NCBI GenBank assembly: GCA_002404895.1
Contig: DHKO01000005.1
Span: forward strand, 1 to 22,969
DNA: 22,969 bases
Source of the DNA: Treponema sp. UBA4692
GTDB lineage: Bacteria; Spirochaetota; Spirochaetia; Treponematales; Treponemataceae
Direction: 5' to 3'
Numbering within the stretch: the first letter of the stretch is position 1; the number at the start of each line of letters is the position of its first letter. Positions 5,520-14,787 of this stretch are shown here, one piece after another. The notes beneath the pieces are model-generated. The model was given only the letters and a program-made list of their open reading frames with translations, ran no database searches and had not been told where the DNA came from. The position numbers and the translations under genes were made by a program.

Positions 5520-6872
5520 ATGACCAAGGATTTGACAGTCGGGCATCCGCTAAAGATTATTTTCGCGTTTGCCATGCCCGTTTTTCTGGGCTATCTTTTT
5601 CAGCAGTTTTACAATCTCGTTGACACGATTATCGTCGGGCAGTTTTTGGGTGTGAAGGCTCTGGCGGCGGTCGGCTCAACTGGAAGCCTTAATTTTCTGA
5701 TTATCGGTTTTTGCATGGGGCTTTGCTCAGGATTTGCGATTCCAGTCGCGCAGAAATTCGGTGGCGGAGACTACACTTCAATGCGGCAGCTGATTTTCAA
5801 CTCGTGGATTCTGATTTTAATCTCGTGCTTTGTCCTGACAATTCCGTCGGTTGTGTTTTGCAGGCGGCTTCTTGTTCTGCTGAAAACTCCGGAAGACGTT
5901 CTCGGCATGGCTTTTTCCTATTTTGTGATTATTCTGGCTGGAATTCCTGTTACGCTTTTCTACAATATTCTTGCCGGCGTAATCCGCTCGGTGGGAGACT
6001 CGAAAACTCCGCTTTACTTTCTTATTGTCTCCGCGCTTTTGAACATCGCGCTAGACCTTGTTTTTATCGCGCTTTTCAAATGGGGAATTCCGGGCGCGGC
6101 TTATGCGACTGTGATTTCTCAAGGCGTTTCCGGCGTGCTTTGCTTTTTTTATATGAAGGCGAAATTTGAAATTCTAAGATTCAGGAACGAAGACAAAATT
6201 TTAAGCTACAAGAAGATTCTGAATCTGCTTGGAATCGGGCTTCCGATGGGACTGCAGTATTCAATCACTGCGATTGGAAGCGTTATTTTGCAGTCGGCGG
6301 TGAATATTCTCGGTTCAATGTACGTGGCTTCGGTTGCGGCTGCGCAGAAAATCACGGTTTTCTTTTCAACTCCTTTTGACGCGCTCGGAACAACTATGGC
6401 GACTTACGGCGGTCAAAACGTTGGCGCAAAGAAATTCGGCCGCTTGAACTCCGGGCTTTTCTGGGGCTGTCTTGTCGGATTTATTTATTCCGCGCTCGGA
6501 TTCTTGTTTATGTTCATTTTCAGCAAGAATCTCGCGCTGCTTTTCATCAGCAAGAACGAGACCGCAGCGGTAATCGGGCAGATTGCGGAAAATGTGAGAA
6601 TGTTTTTGCTCGCGAACAGCGGTTTTTATTTCTTGCTTACACTTGTGAACGCGGTGAGATTTATGATTCAGGGAATGGGATTTTCGAGAACAGCGATTTT
6701 CGCCGGCGTTTTCGAGCTTGTCGGCCGCGCCGCGATTGGAATTGTTTTTGTTCCGCTTTTCGGTTTTGCTGCGGCCTGTTTTGCAAGTCCTCTCGCCTGG
6801 CTTCTCGCGGACTCGTTCCTTGTTCCAGCATACTTTGCGTGCCGAAGCCGGCTTATAAAAAAGCTGGGATAA
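5520..6872 (+). CDS. MATE family efflux transporter
   Basis: The 450-residue inner-membrane protein has about 12 hydrophobic segments in two similar halves, the MATE (NorM/DinF-like) fold, and is of normal length. The first helix region reads IIFAFAMPVFLGYLFQQFYN, then LVDTIIVGQFLG with the conserved VDT(x)IVG motif. The second half opens with GIGLPMGLQYSITAIGSVIL and has an AAAQKI element. MATE carriers export cationic drugs or metabolites in exchange for Na+ or H+; the substrate cannot be read from the sequence. It begins at the base after the stop of the glutaredoxin-like gene. It is convergent to the pyrophosphatase, with a shared hairpin between them. Confidence 0.93.
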   Translation: MTKDLTVGHPLKIIFAFAMPVFLGYLFQQFYNLVDTIIVGQFLGVKALAAVGSTGSLNFLIIGFCMGLCSGFAIPVAQKFGGGDYTSMRQLIFNSWILILISCFVLTIPSVVFCRRLLVLLKTPEDVLGMAFSYFVIILAGIPVTLFYNILAGVIRSVGDSKTPLYFLIVSALLNIALDLVFIALFKWGIPGAAYATVISQGVSGVLCFFYMKAKFEILRFRNEDKILSYKKILNLLGIGLPMGLQYSITAIGSVILQSAVNILGSMYVASVAAAQKITVFFSTPFDALGTTMATYGGQNVGAKKFGRLNSGLFWGCLVGFIYSALGFLFMFIFSKNLALLFISKNETAAVIGQIAENVRMFLLANSGFYFLLTLVNAVRFMIQGMGFSRTAIFAGVFELVGRAAIGIVFVPLFGFAAACFASPLAWLLADSFLVPAYFACRSRLIKKLG

Positions 6873-6910
6873 GCATTAGATTTTTTTATGCAGCTGCGGT
6901 AATATTTTAT

Positions 6911-6950
6911 AAAGTTGCGGTCATTTAGACATCAAGATGACCGCAACTTT
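6911..6950. terminator. Bidirectional hairpin between convergent genes
   Basis: AAAGTTGCGGTCAT (6911-6924) and ATGACCGCAACTTT (6937-6950) form a perfect 14-bp stem with a 12-nt loop, between the ends of the MATE and pyrophosphatase genes. It lacks a long T-run on either side, but the position and stem strength favour a terminator for both. Confidence 0.7.
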
Positions 6951-6989
6951 AGGCACAGGCGCACATGGATTTTTAAGACTTCTGCAATT

Positions 6990-8642
6990 TCAGCTTTCAG
7001 CCGATTCCAAAATTTCAGTTATCATCGGAATAAGCTGTTTTTTGCGGCTGACAACGTCTTTTAGAAAATAGATATTTTCTTCCTGGCACGGAAACGAGAG
7101 CGCGGGCATGAAATTTTTCTCGCCTGAAACAAGGAAAATAGAGCTTAAAGTTGTGATGTCCGTTACCAAAAGCGCGCTGAACACTGCCGAATGGCTTCTT
7201 CTTGCGTTTTCAAGCCCGTCAAGAATTTCATTTTTGCGGCGCATTATTTCTTCTGTGCCGTCAACTTCAATCTGGCTGACTGTAAAGCAGAATTTTCCTT
7301 CCTTGTACTCTTTCATATCCTGATTTATGATTTCTTCGGTTGTCCGTCCGGAGATTCGGCTTCCAGCCTTAATTATTTCCTCGCCGAGAGATTTCACATT
7401 CACCCCTGCGATTCCGGCAAGTTCGGCGGCGGTTTCAATGTCAACGATTGTTGTCGTCGCGGATTTTAGAACCAATGTGTCGCTTAAAATTCCGCACAGG
7501 AGAAGCCCTGCGATTTTCGGCGGAATTTCAACTTTGTTGTCGTGGAAAAGCTTTGTCAAAATCGTTGATGTCGAGCCAAGCGGCAAATTTATAAACGTAA
7601 TCGGAAGTTTTGTCGAGGCCGGTCCGATTCTGTGATGGTCAACAATTTCTGTAATCTCATAGTTTTCGATTCCGTCAACAGCCTGCGTAAGCTCGTTGTG
7701 GTCAACAAGCGCGACTGCGATGTTCGGCTCCTTGTGAATGTCAAGCTCGCTCATCATTCCAATCACACGTTTTTCGTCGTCAACAACCGGAAGAATCCTG
7801 CCCTGGCTTGAAACAATGTCTTTTTTGACCGCCGCAATCAAGTCGTTTGAACGAATCGGCTTTACAGAATGGTCGCCTGCCGCCGATGACGGAACAGAAT
7901 AAGTCAAAAGCATTGTTGTTGAGGCTGTGTCAAAAGGACTCACGATAATTGTCGTTCCGTGTTTTTTCGCGATTTCAATCACTTTTTCAGATGGAACGCG
8001 CCCGCCGGAAACAACAAGGACGCAAATTGAATTTTCAACGCACAAAAGCTGAACGTCCTCGCGGTCGCCTGTAACAACAACGAGTTTTTCCGAAATGTGG
8101 GATTTCAAGGTCTCCGAAAAAGACTTAAAGCCTGTCGCGCCTGAAATTATCTTGAACATATGAATTTCAGAAATCTGATTTTCGGCATAAAATTTTCCGT
8201 TCAATGTCTGGCAGAGAAGTTTCGCGGTCGTAAAAAGCGAGATATGATGATTCGGATTGAGATTTTCAAGGACATTTTTTGAAAACGAAGTGTAGCTTAA
8301 AAGCGCCTTGTAATGATTTTCAGAATCAACGACTGGAAGAGCGTAAAAATTTGACTCTCGCATAACAGAAACCGCTTTCCAAAGCGAGTCGTTTTCATTT
8401 ACAGTAACTGCGCCCTCGTGCATATAATAGGAAACTTTCGGCTCCAAATCAGGAATAAGGAGAGGCGGCACAACGCCGAATTTCTTGAAAATATAGTCCG
8501 ACTGCGGATTAAGCTGGCCTGCACGCGCCGCAACGTATTCGTTTTGACCGAGCGCGTTTTTCAGATAAGCGAAAGCCGTCGCGCTAACGCTTGCGTCTGT
8601 GTCAGGATTTTTATGACCAAAAACGTAAATTCTTCTTTTCAT
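6990..8642 (-). CDS. ppaC: Manganese-dependent inorganic pyrophosphatase with CBS and DRTGG domains
   Basis: This 550-residue enzyme hydrolyses pyrophosphate in the cytoplasm. The DHH-type family II core is split: GHKNPDTDA (residues 9-17) supplies metal ligands, then a regulatory insert, then ALVDHNE (D314) and EIVDHHRIG (DHH 335-337), with a C-terminal VVSRKKQLIP substrate-binding segment. The insert holds CBS1 (about 70-125), a DRTGG-like domain (about 140-250) and CBS2 (about 255-305). In characterised relatives such inserts bind adenine nucleotides (AMP and ADP inhibit; diadenosine polyphosphates can activate), so activity should follow energy charge. All expected catalytic motifs are present. 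ATG 8642 has no clear Shine-Dalgarno and lies 13 nt after a -10 box. Confidence 0.92.
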   Translation of the reverse strand: MKRRIYVFGHKNPDTDASVSATAFAYLKNALGQNEYVAARAGQLNPQSDYIFKKFGVVPPLLIPDLEPKVSYYMHEGAVTVNENDSLWKAVSVMRESNFYALPVVDSENHYKALLSYTSFSKNVLENLNPNHHISLFTTAKLLCQTLNGKFYAENQISEIHMFKIISGATGFKSFSETLKSHISEKLVVVTGDREDVQLLCVENSICVLVVSGGRVPSEKVIEIAKKHGTTIIVSPFDTASTTMLLTYSVPSSAAGDHSVKPIRSNDLIAAVKKDIVSSQGRILPVVDDEKRVIGMMSELDIHKEPNIAVALVDHNELTQAVDGIENYEITEIVDHHRIGPASTKLPITFINLPLGSTSTILTKLFHDNKVEIPPKIAGLLLCGILSDTLVLKSATTTIVDIETAAELAGIAGVNVKSLGEEIIKAGSRISGRTTEEIINQDMKEYKEGKFCFTVSQIEVDGTEEIMRRKNEILDGLENARRSHSAVFSALLVTDITTLSSIFLVSGEKNFMPALSFPCQEENIYFLKDVVSRKKQLIPMITEILESAES

Positions 8643-8655
8643 AAATACTGAAAAT

Positions 8656-8685
8656 ATTTTAACACGCTTTTTTGCTTTTTACCAA
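8656..8685 (-). promoter_or_regulatory. Promoter of the pyrophosphatase gene
   Basis: TTGGTA (8680-8685) and TAAAAT (8656-8661) on the minus strand are 18 bp apart. The -10 ends 13 nt before the ATG, so the leader would be only about 6-7 nt. Confidence 0.5.
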
Positions 8686-8998
8686 AAAAGCCGGAGAAGA
8701 AATTTTCAGCTCAAAGTCTGCTTAATTTTTCAAGCCCGGCGGTTATGATTTTTTTGATTTACGAGAATCTTAATCTTTGAAATCAGGATTTTCAAAATCA
8801 GAATTTTTGATTTTAGGATAAGATTTTAGAAAAAATATGTCATTTCTGAAATTCAGTCCAGAATCCAGAAAAAGATGCTGAAATCGTGGTCTATTGACCA
8901 CACAGTTTTCTGCTCGCCTTAAATTCAGCATGATAATTTCAAATTTATTGTTTTTTGAGATTCTGAAACAAAGCAAACGCAAAGCGTTAAAACTTTAG
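8686..8998. other. AT-rich intergenic stretch without a recognisable gene
   Basis: No credible gene is seen. The region has degenerate AATCAGGATTTT-like words (about 8760-8830) and one short perfect hairpin, GTGGTC-TATT-GACCAC (8886-8901). A short minus-strand open frame at 8770-8982 has no ribosome site or recognisable sequence and was not called. Confidence 0.5.
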
Positions 8999-9061
8999 AA
9001 TGGCGGCTGACTTTTTATGCAGACTTTCAATCCGTCGGCAAATTTTTAGCCAGCCGCCATT
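8999..9061 (-). terminator. Long-range inverted repeat after argD
   Basis: AATGGCGGCTG (8999-9009) and CAGCCGCCATT (9051-9061) are perfect 11-bp complements separated by 41 nt, starting 6 nt after the argD stop. This is a probable terminator or stabilising 3' structure; no strong T-run follows. Confidence 0.5.
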
Positions 9062-9066
9062 TTTAA

Positions 9067-10236
9067 TTAAAATTCCGCGAGCGTTTTTTTCAAGATTTCA
9101 AGACCTTCGTCGATTTCAAAATCTGAAATATTCAGCGGCGGAACGATTCTAAGAGTGTTTTTTCCTGCCGTGGAAGTCAAAAGTCCGTTTGCAAGAAGCT
9201 TTTTCTCAAGCTCAACCGCGCTTTTCCCTTCAATAATATCAGCCCCAATCATAAGTCCTTTTCCGCGCACATCGCCGACATTCGGATTTTTCCAGGATTT
9301 TATCTCGTTTCTGATCTTTTCGCCTTTTTCTTTTACGCTTTCAAGAAATCCCGGCTTTTGAAGCTCATTCAGGACAACAAGACCAGCCGCGCAAGCCAAT
9401 GGATTTCCGCCAAAAGTTGACTGATGGTCGCCTGCCTTGAAAACGCCCTCGGCTTTTCCGCGAATCAAGATTCCGCCCATAGGAACGCCGCCTGCAACGC
9501 CTTTCGCAAAGCTCACAGCGTCCGGCTCAAAGCCAAGCTCGTCGCTTGCCAAAACCGCGCCTGTTCTTCCGAATCCTGTCTGAACTTCGTCCGCCATAAC
9601 AATTGCGCCGGCCTTTCTAGCTGCTTCTGCGGCGGCTTTTGCCCAGTCCGCGTCAATCAAGTTTACGCCGCCTTCGCCCTGAACGCACTCAATCATCAAG
9701 GCGGCGGTTGTGTCGTCAAAAGCTGTTTTTATTGCTTCCCAGTCGTTCGGCTTTATCGTCTTAAAATGCCCGGCGTAAGGCGCAAAGCAAGCCGGATGAA
9801 ATTTTTCCTGGCCGGTCGCAGTCAATGTTGCGAGCGTCCGTCCGTGAAAAGAAGATTCAAGCGTGTAGATTGTGCGCCGCTTTTCGCCGCCGTTCAAATA
9901 TCCGTATTTTCTGGCAAGCTTAAAAGCGGCCTCGTTTCCTTCCGCGCCGGAATTTCCAAAATAGACGCTTGAAAAGCCGGTCACTTTTAAAAGCTTTTCC
10001 GCAAATTCAACGCCGACATCGCTTACAAAATAATTGCAGACGTGGATTTGCCGCATGACCTGAGCGGAAATAGCGTCAACAAGCGGCTTGAAATTGTGGC
10101 CAAGCGAATTCACCGCGATTCCCGCGAGAAAATCGATATATTTTTTGTCGTCAACGTCGTAGCAGGTTGAGCCTTGCCCGTAAGCCATTTTTACGTCGAA
10201 CGAGCCGTAATTATTCACAACAATTTTTGAACCCAT
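9067..10236 (-). CDS. argD: Acetylornithine aminotransferase
   Basis: ArgD moves the amino group from glutamate to N-acetylglutamate semialdehyde, giving N-acetylornithine, the fourth step of arginine synthesis. The 389-residue protein is a normal-length class III PLP aminotransferase: YFGNSGAEGNEAAFKLARK (phosphate-binding region), SSFHGRT, ADEVQTGFGRTG with the PLP-ring aspartate (D216), and SFAKGVAGG with the Schiff-base lysine (K245). The HQSTFGGNPLACAAG signature is complete. ATG 10236 has TTGGAGG just upstream; the longer reading would begin at a TTG that overlaps this site. It lies downstream of argB on the same strand, separated by a dispersed repeat element. Confidence 0.95.
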   Translation of the reverse strand: MGSKIVVNNYGSFDVKMAYGQGSTCYDVDDKKYIDFLAGIAVNSLGHNFKPLVDAISAQVMRQIHVCNYFVSDVGVEFAEKLLKVTGFSSVYFGNSGAEGNEAAFKLARKYGYLNGGEKRRTIYTLESSFHGRTLATLTATGQEKFHPACFAPYAGHFKTIKPNDWEAIKTAFDDTTAALMIECVQGEGGVNLIDADWAKAAAEAARKAGAIVMADEVQTGFGRTGAVLASDELGFEPDAVSFAKGVAGGVPMGGILIRGKAEGVFKAGDHQSTFGGNPLACAAGLVVLNELQKPGFLESVKEKGEKIRNEIKSWKNPNVGDVRGKGLMIGADIIEGKSAVELEKKLLANGLLTSTAGKNTLRIVPPLNISDFEIDEGLEILKKTLAEF

Positions 10237-10283
10237 TTTTTCCTCCAAGATTCAATGCAAGTTTTCTGCCTGCGAGCTTTCAC

Positions 10284-10380
10284 GCGTTAGGGATAAGAGC
10301 GGGTGCGCAAGCAAGTGCGAAGCACCGGAGCGTTAGCGGAGCCGAGGATAGCCCGACGGCGAAGCCGGAACGCCCGGATA
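10284..10380 (+). repeat. Dispersed GC-rich intergenic element, copy 3
   Basis: This is a short version, CGTTAGGGATAAGAGC, then GAGGATAGCCCGACGGC, then GAAGCCGGAACGCCCGGA, lying between argB and argD. It keeps the AGGGATA and GATAGCCCGAC anchors, while arm lengths and sequences differ from copies 1 and 2. Confidence 0.65.
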
Positions 10381-10444
10381 AAACTGCCGATTTTTTTCAA
10401 CATTGAATGGCAGATGCTGAAAATTTCGGCGCGCATTTTACATT

Positions 10445-11335
10445 TTAATAAATCATAGTTCCGATTCCGCGGTCGCTGAACATTTCAATCAAAAGCGAAT
10501 GCGGAACGCGGCCGTCGATAATGTGTGTGCGCGGAACTCCGCCACGGCGCGCAAGCATGCAGCACTCAATTTTTGGAATCATTCCGCCGCTGATAATTCC
10601 GTCGTCGATGAATTTTTGAACATCTTCGATATGGATTCGCGGAATAAGCGAGCCTGGCTCGTTGACATCACGCAGAACACCGGCGACATTTGTGAGCTGA
10701 ACGAATTTTTCAGCATTGAGCGCGATTGCGATTTTTGCCGCCGCAGTGTCGGCGTTGATATTGTAGCTGTTTGAGTCTCCCTGCAGACCCATAGCCACGC
10801 TTGAAACAACAGGAATAAAGCCCTCGTTTAAAAGCGACTCGATGATTTCAGGATGGACTTCCTCAACTTCGCCGACAAAGCCCAAGTCAACGCCGTCTTT
10901 TTCAAGTTTTTTGGCGCGCAAAAGCCCTGAGTCAACGCCGGAAAGTCCGACTGCTTTTCCGCCTTCCTGCTCGATAATCTTGCAGATATCCTTGTTGAGC
11001 TTTCCAGTCAGAACCATCTGGACAATTTCCATTGTCTCAAAATCTGTGTAGCGCAAGCCGTTTATGAATTTCGACTCTTTTCCGACACGCTCGAGCATAT
11101 GGTTGATTTCAGGGCCGCCGCCGTGGACAAGCACGACTTTTACGCCGATTGTGTTGAGCAAAACCAAATCTTTCATTACGGCAGATTTCAGATTTTCGTT
11201 GAGCATCGCGTTTCCGCCGTATTTTACAACAACGGTTTTTCCGACCCAGTGCCTGAAATAAGGCAAAGCCTGCACAAGAACATCGCTCCAAGACGAATTG
11301 TCAAGGCGCGGATTTTTCACAAAATTTTCTTCCAT
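10445..11335 (-). CDS. argB: Acetylglutamate kinase
   Basis: ArgB phosphorylates N-acetylglutamate with ATP, the second step of arginine synthesis. The 296-residue protein has the amino-acid-kinase glycine loop GKTVVVKYGGNAM, the VLVHGGGPEI substrate loop, the NINADTAAAKIA segment and the C-terminal GGMIPKIECC nucleotide region. It carries an N-terminal extension helix (SSWSDVLVQALPYFRHWVGK) like that of hexameric, arginine-feedback-inhibited enzymes, so it is likely the pathway's control point. ATG 11335 follows GGGAG at 9 nt. argD lies downstream, 208 bp beyond its stop, across a repeat element; the secreted protein gene lies upstream on the same strand. Confidence 0.95.
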   Translation of the reverse strand: MEENFVKNPRLDNSSWSDVLVQALPYFRHWVGKTVVVKYGGNAMLNENLKSAVMKDLVLLNTIGVKVVLVHGGGPEINHMLERVGKESKFINGLRYTDFETMEIVQMVLTGKLNKDICKIIEQEGGKAVGLSGVDSGLLRAKKLEKDGVDLGFVGEVEEVHPEIIESLLNEGFIPVVSSVAMGLQGDSNSYNINADTAAAKIAIALNAEKFVQLTNVAGVLRDVNEPGSLIPRIHIEDVQKFIDDGIISGGMIPKIECCMLARRGGVPRTHIIDGRVPHSLLIEMFSDRGIGTMIY

Positions 11336-11514
11336 AAAAATTAACTCCCAAACCAGTTAGATATTCACACGGAGTCATGCAGATTCAACGGATGAATATG
11401 AAAATGGCTATCTATACAAAGATTTGTTAAAAAATATTTTAGTCTGCTTCTCAGCATTTTTTTCAGTTTGCAATTGTCAGCAATCTGCAAAAATCGCAGA
11501 AAAGCTTATTTTTG

Positions 11515-13181
11515 TTACAAAACGTCATTCAAAGCCTCTTCCGCATCAGTGCTATTTACAAAATCATATTCAAGCCAAATTTGTGTTTTCGAAGTTGACG
11601 TAGCAGTAGTTCCTAATCCAATTACAGACAATCCGTCATAATCATAGTAATTATCGTTCGTTAAACACCAGAATGCCTCGTATGTTCTTGCGCCATCTCG
11701 CAATGCCTGAGTCCAATACTTTTCGTCTTTCCAATAGTAATCAGATTTTAAAGTGTCTGTTTTTTCAAAACGTCCATACTTTTTTTCAATTCAGTTCCAT
11801 AGTCTGAAGAATAAATATCGCCGCTGATTGCTTTTATATAATACAATCCATAAACATCGCTTATCCAAACAATATATTTTTCAAAACGAGGATGCGATTT
11901 TTTTGGTTTTACATAGTATCTGTCATCAGAGATATGCTCCGGTTCGCGACCATCGCATGCCAATTTTACTTCTTCGTAAGTCATTCCAATGTCAAAGCCG
12001 AACGGACCTTTACCTTTTCCAGACTTGTTCATGGCAGAGTAATCTATTTTTTTCTTAATAAGCTCGATTCTATAGCAGGAAGAAATATCAATTTCATTCT
12101 CAATGTTTGAAGTAAAGCAATAGTAAAGATTTGAATTGCTGTTGCAAAGAGTAAAAGACTGAGAACTCAGATAATTGTCATCCTTTAACTTTTTTATATA
12201 TTTATATTCTTCATCTTTCTCAGTGAAATTATATTTACTGACAATTGCAGAATATCCCACGCTCCAGTCTACAGGTGCTTCTTTTGAAGATTCTGCATAA
12301 TCCTCAAGACTACTGTACCAGCACATTTTTGTTGTCAAATAAAAACCGTCGGACAAATAATATTTTCCGTTTTCGTCAAATTTTAAGAATGTGTACTTTT
12401 CAGATTCAGTTCCGTCAGCTGAATAAACAATTTTCTCTATGGCATCGCCTGTATCTTTGTCATATTTGGTCTGAGTTTTTAAAATATTATTTTCGCCATA
12501 TTCTTTTTTCTTAGTTTCTTTACCAGTTTTGCTGTCGTATTCATATGTTACGCTAAATACGCACTTACCATTGTCATAATATGAATGTCTTGTGTTTTTT
12601 CCTGTTTTCTTGTCATATTCATCCACTGCTTTTAACTGATTGCTTCCATCATAATCTTCTTCCCTTATAAGGATTTCTGTTTTTTTATCGTATGAGTATT
12701 GCGTATAACCTTGTGATGAACCATTGCCATCATAGCACAGTGATTTAGACAGTTTTCCATTTTCATATTCGTATAATGTGTAAGATTCAAGTGAGTTACC
12801 ATTATAGAAAGAAGATTTTCTTTTTAATCCAGTTTCTTCATCATATTCCGTTTCTGCTGTATAGTTTTCAGAATAATAAGAATTCACCTTCAATAGATAG
12901 CCGGTTGCTTTACTGTATTCCCAAGTAAATTTAAATTTGTCGTCCTTCCAAATTAGTCTGTTGTCCTGTTCAGATATAGTGATGCCTGCATACTCATTTT
13001 TTTCAGCATCATAAATTTTCCCATCACGGATATTATATATAAGATTATTATCTTTGCTGTAAATATTATCATTATCAATTTGACAAATAACTTCGCCCTC
13101 TTGATATAGCTTTATATTCGGCAGAGAGAAGCAAATTGATGCAAGCAATAACAAAAAAATAGATGCCAGTGTCTTTTTCAT
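11515..13181 (-). pseudogene. Secreted repeat protein split by a one-base frameshift
   Basis: The gene starts at ATG 13181 (AAGGAG site 7 nt upstream) with a signal peptide, MKKTLASIFLLLLASICFSL. The middle contains tyrosine-rich beta repeats of the pattern YDKKTGK...YYDNGK...YEYDSKTGKE...KKEYGENN (about residues 110-270), resembling MORN-variant/DUF2963-like repeats. A C-terminal domain follows, beginning GPFGFDIGMTYEEVK. Frame 1 ends at 11748 after KKSMDVLKKQTL. The next frame continues directly with SDYYWKDEKYWTQALRDG and runs to a stop at 11515. Adding one A to the A6 run at 11760-11765 joins both parts into about 555 residues. The function is unknown. It may be inactivated, phase-variable or a sequencing error. 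It is less GC-rich than the arg genes around it and unrelated to them. Confidence 0.75.
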
Positions 13182-13201
13182 AAAATTACTCCTTATGCTA
13201 A

Positions 13202-13230
13202 ATTATAAAGCTGTCAGCACAAAATGGAAA
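13202..13230 (-). promoter_or_regulatory. Promoter of the secreted repeat protein
   Basis: TATAAT (13202-13207) with TTTCCA (13225-13230) at 17 bp on the minus strand, ending about 20 nt before the ATG at 13181. Confidence 0.5.
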
Positions 13231-13329
13231 ATTCTTTAATTTTTCATTTTTTAAGACTTTCAAAGCAAGATAGAATCTGAGCGACATTCTCCTGCGTGCG
13301 CGGCTGCCGCTTGCTTTGTTTGCGCTTTG

Positions 13330-13452
13330 CGTTAGGCAATGGAAGCCCGAAGTTCTGGAGCGAAGCGCGGGCGAAGCCAAGCGGAGCGGAAGAATGAGCG
13401 AAAGCGAAGGCTGAAACTGCCGACGGCGAAGCTTGCGAAGCCGGAACGCCCG
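13330..13452 (+). repeat. Dispersed GC-rich intergenic element, divergent copy 4
   Basis: It opens CGTTAGGCAATGGAAGCCCG and ends GCGAAGCCGGAACGCCCG, the same ending as copy 3. It lacks the GGGATAG anchor, so it is a diverged member. With the promoter above it accounts for most of the 13182-13493 gap; nothing else was seen there. Confidence 0.5.
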
Positions 13453-13493
13453 CTTTTTTTGATGTCTTCCATTTTTTCAGATTCTGCAAGATT

Positions 13494-14765
13494 TTACGTT
13501 CGATAGTCTCCGTTGATTTTCACGTAGTCGTAAGTCAAGTCGCAGCCCCAGGCTGTTCCTTTCGCGTTTCCGTCTTCAAGCTCCACGAGGATTTCGACCG
13601 ACTCTTCCGTGAGAATTTTTTTTGCCAAGTCCTCGTCAAAATTGAGAGGAACACCGTGGTCAAAAACCTTTATCTGATTTTCTTTTCCGCCGTTCTGCTC
13701 GCCTGCGTCAAAATAACGCTTTGCGCCTTCACGGCTCAAAAATGAAACGGAAGTTTTCTCAGGCGTGAAATTGAAGCCAGAGTAGCCCATTGCATCGAGA
13801 ATTCTGCCCCAGTTTGCATCCGCGCCGAAAAAAGCGGCTTTTACGAGATTTGAGCAGATTACAGTTTTTGCAAGTCCGCGCGCGTTTTCAACAGTGTCGG
13901 CTCCGACAACATTGCAGGTTACAAGACGGCTTGCGCCTTCGCCGTCCGCTGCGATTTTTTTTGCCATTTGAGTGTTCAGAATGTTCAACGCCGCAACAAA
14001 ATCGTTGAAATCTTCGTTTTCAGAATTGATTTCAGCGTTTCCGGCTTTTCCGTTCGCGAGAATCAAAAGAGTGTCGTTTGTGGAAGTGTCGCCGTCAATC
14101 GAAACGCAGTTGTAAGTTCCTGCGACAGAAAGTTTGAGAGCATTTTCAAGCATTCTGGAGCTTATCGCGCAGTCGGTTGTGATTACAGAAAGCATTGTTC
14201 CGAGGTTGATGTGAATCATTCCGCTTCCTTTCGCCATTGTTCCGATTTTTACTGTTTTTCCGCCGATTTTTGCCTCAAGCGCAACTTCCTTGTATTTTGT
14301 GTCCGTTGTCATAATCGCCTGCCGAGCCTCGACGTTTCCTGTTTTGCTTAAAAGGCTCACAGACTTGTCCAAGCCGTTCAGAATTTTTTCGACAGGAAGC
14401 TGCTGGCCGATTACGCCGGTTGAGCAGACAAGAACATCACTTTTCGAGATTTTTAGTTTCTCACTGACCGCCGCCGCTTCTTTTTCCGCATTTTCATAGC
14501 CTTGTTTTCCTGTGCAGGCATTCGCGTTTCCAGAGTTCATAATCACAGCCTGAGCTTTTCCGTCCGCAATCTGCGATTTTGTGAATTTTACACATTCGGC
14601 TTTTACGCGGTTCTGCGTGAAAACTCCAGCCGCATTGCAAACTGAATCGCTGAAAATAAGCGCAGTGTCGTAAGTTGTGCGGCTTTCCTTGATTTTGTTC
14701 AAAACGCCGCTCGCGGTGAATCCTTCGGCAGCGCAAACTCCGCCGTCAATAAATTTATATTCCAT
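13494..14765 (-). CDS. argJ: Glutamate N-acetyltransferase / ornithine acetyltransferase
   Basis: ArgJ transfers the acetyl group from N-acetylornithine to glutamate, recycling acetate in the cyclic arginine pathway; bifunctional forms can also use acetyl-CoA. The 423-residue precursor is of normal length and cleaves itself into two chains. The cleavage context KGSGMIHINLGTMLSVITTD is present, with Thr190 as the expected N-terminal nucleophile of the beta chain. Other signatures are NSGNANACTG, CSTGVIG and SIDGDTSTNDT. ATG 14765 follows GGAGAAACT. Together with argB and argD it covers the acetylated steps except argC. Its mRNA would start near 14932, placing an inverted dispersed element in the leader. 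Confidence 0.95.
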   Translation of the reverse strand: MEYKFIDGGVCAAEGFTASGVLNKIKESRTTYDTALIFSDSVCNAAGVFTQNRVKAECVKFTKSQIADGKAQAVIMNSGNANACTGKQGYENAEKEAAAVSEKLKISKSDVLVCSTGVIGQQLPVEKILNGLDKSVSLLSKTGNVEARQAIMTTDTKYKEVALEAKIGGKTVKIGTMAKGSGMIHINLGTMLSVITTDCAISSRMLENALKLSVAGTYNCVSIDGDTSTNDTLLILANGKAGNAEINSENEDFNDFVAALNILNTQMAKKIAADGEGASRLVTCNVVGADTVENARGLAKTVICSNLVKAAFFGADANWGRILDAMGYSGFNFTPEKTSVSFLSREGAKRYFDAGEQNGGKENQIKVFDHGVPLNFDEDLAKKILTEESVEILVELEDGNAKGTAWGCDLTYDYVKINGDYRT

Positions 14766-14787
14766 AGTTTCTCCATTTCTTTTTGGC

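Noticed and set aside
8770..8982. 70-residue minus-strand open frame
   Set aside because: Phe/Asn-rich AT sequence with no ribosome site, no family, and low-complexity repeats.
10237..10248. Longer argD start at a TTG (10248)
   Set aside because: The TTG is part of the Shine-Dalgarno region (TTGGAGG) of the ATG at 10236.
13244..13489. Open frames inside GC-rich repeat elements (here and at 3422, 4965, 10167)
   Set aside because: They lie in the dispersed intergenic elements, have biased composition and resemble no protein.
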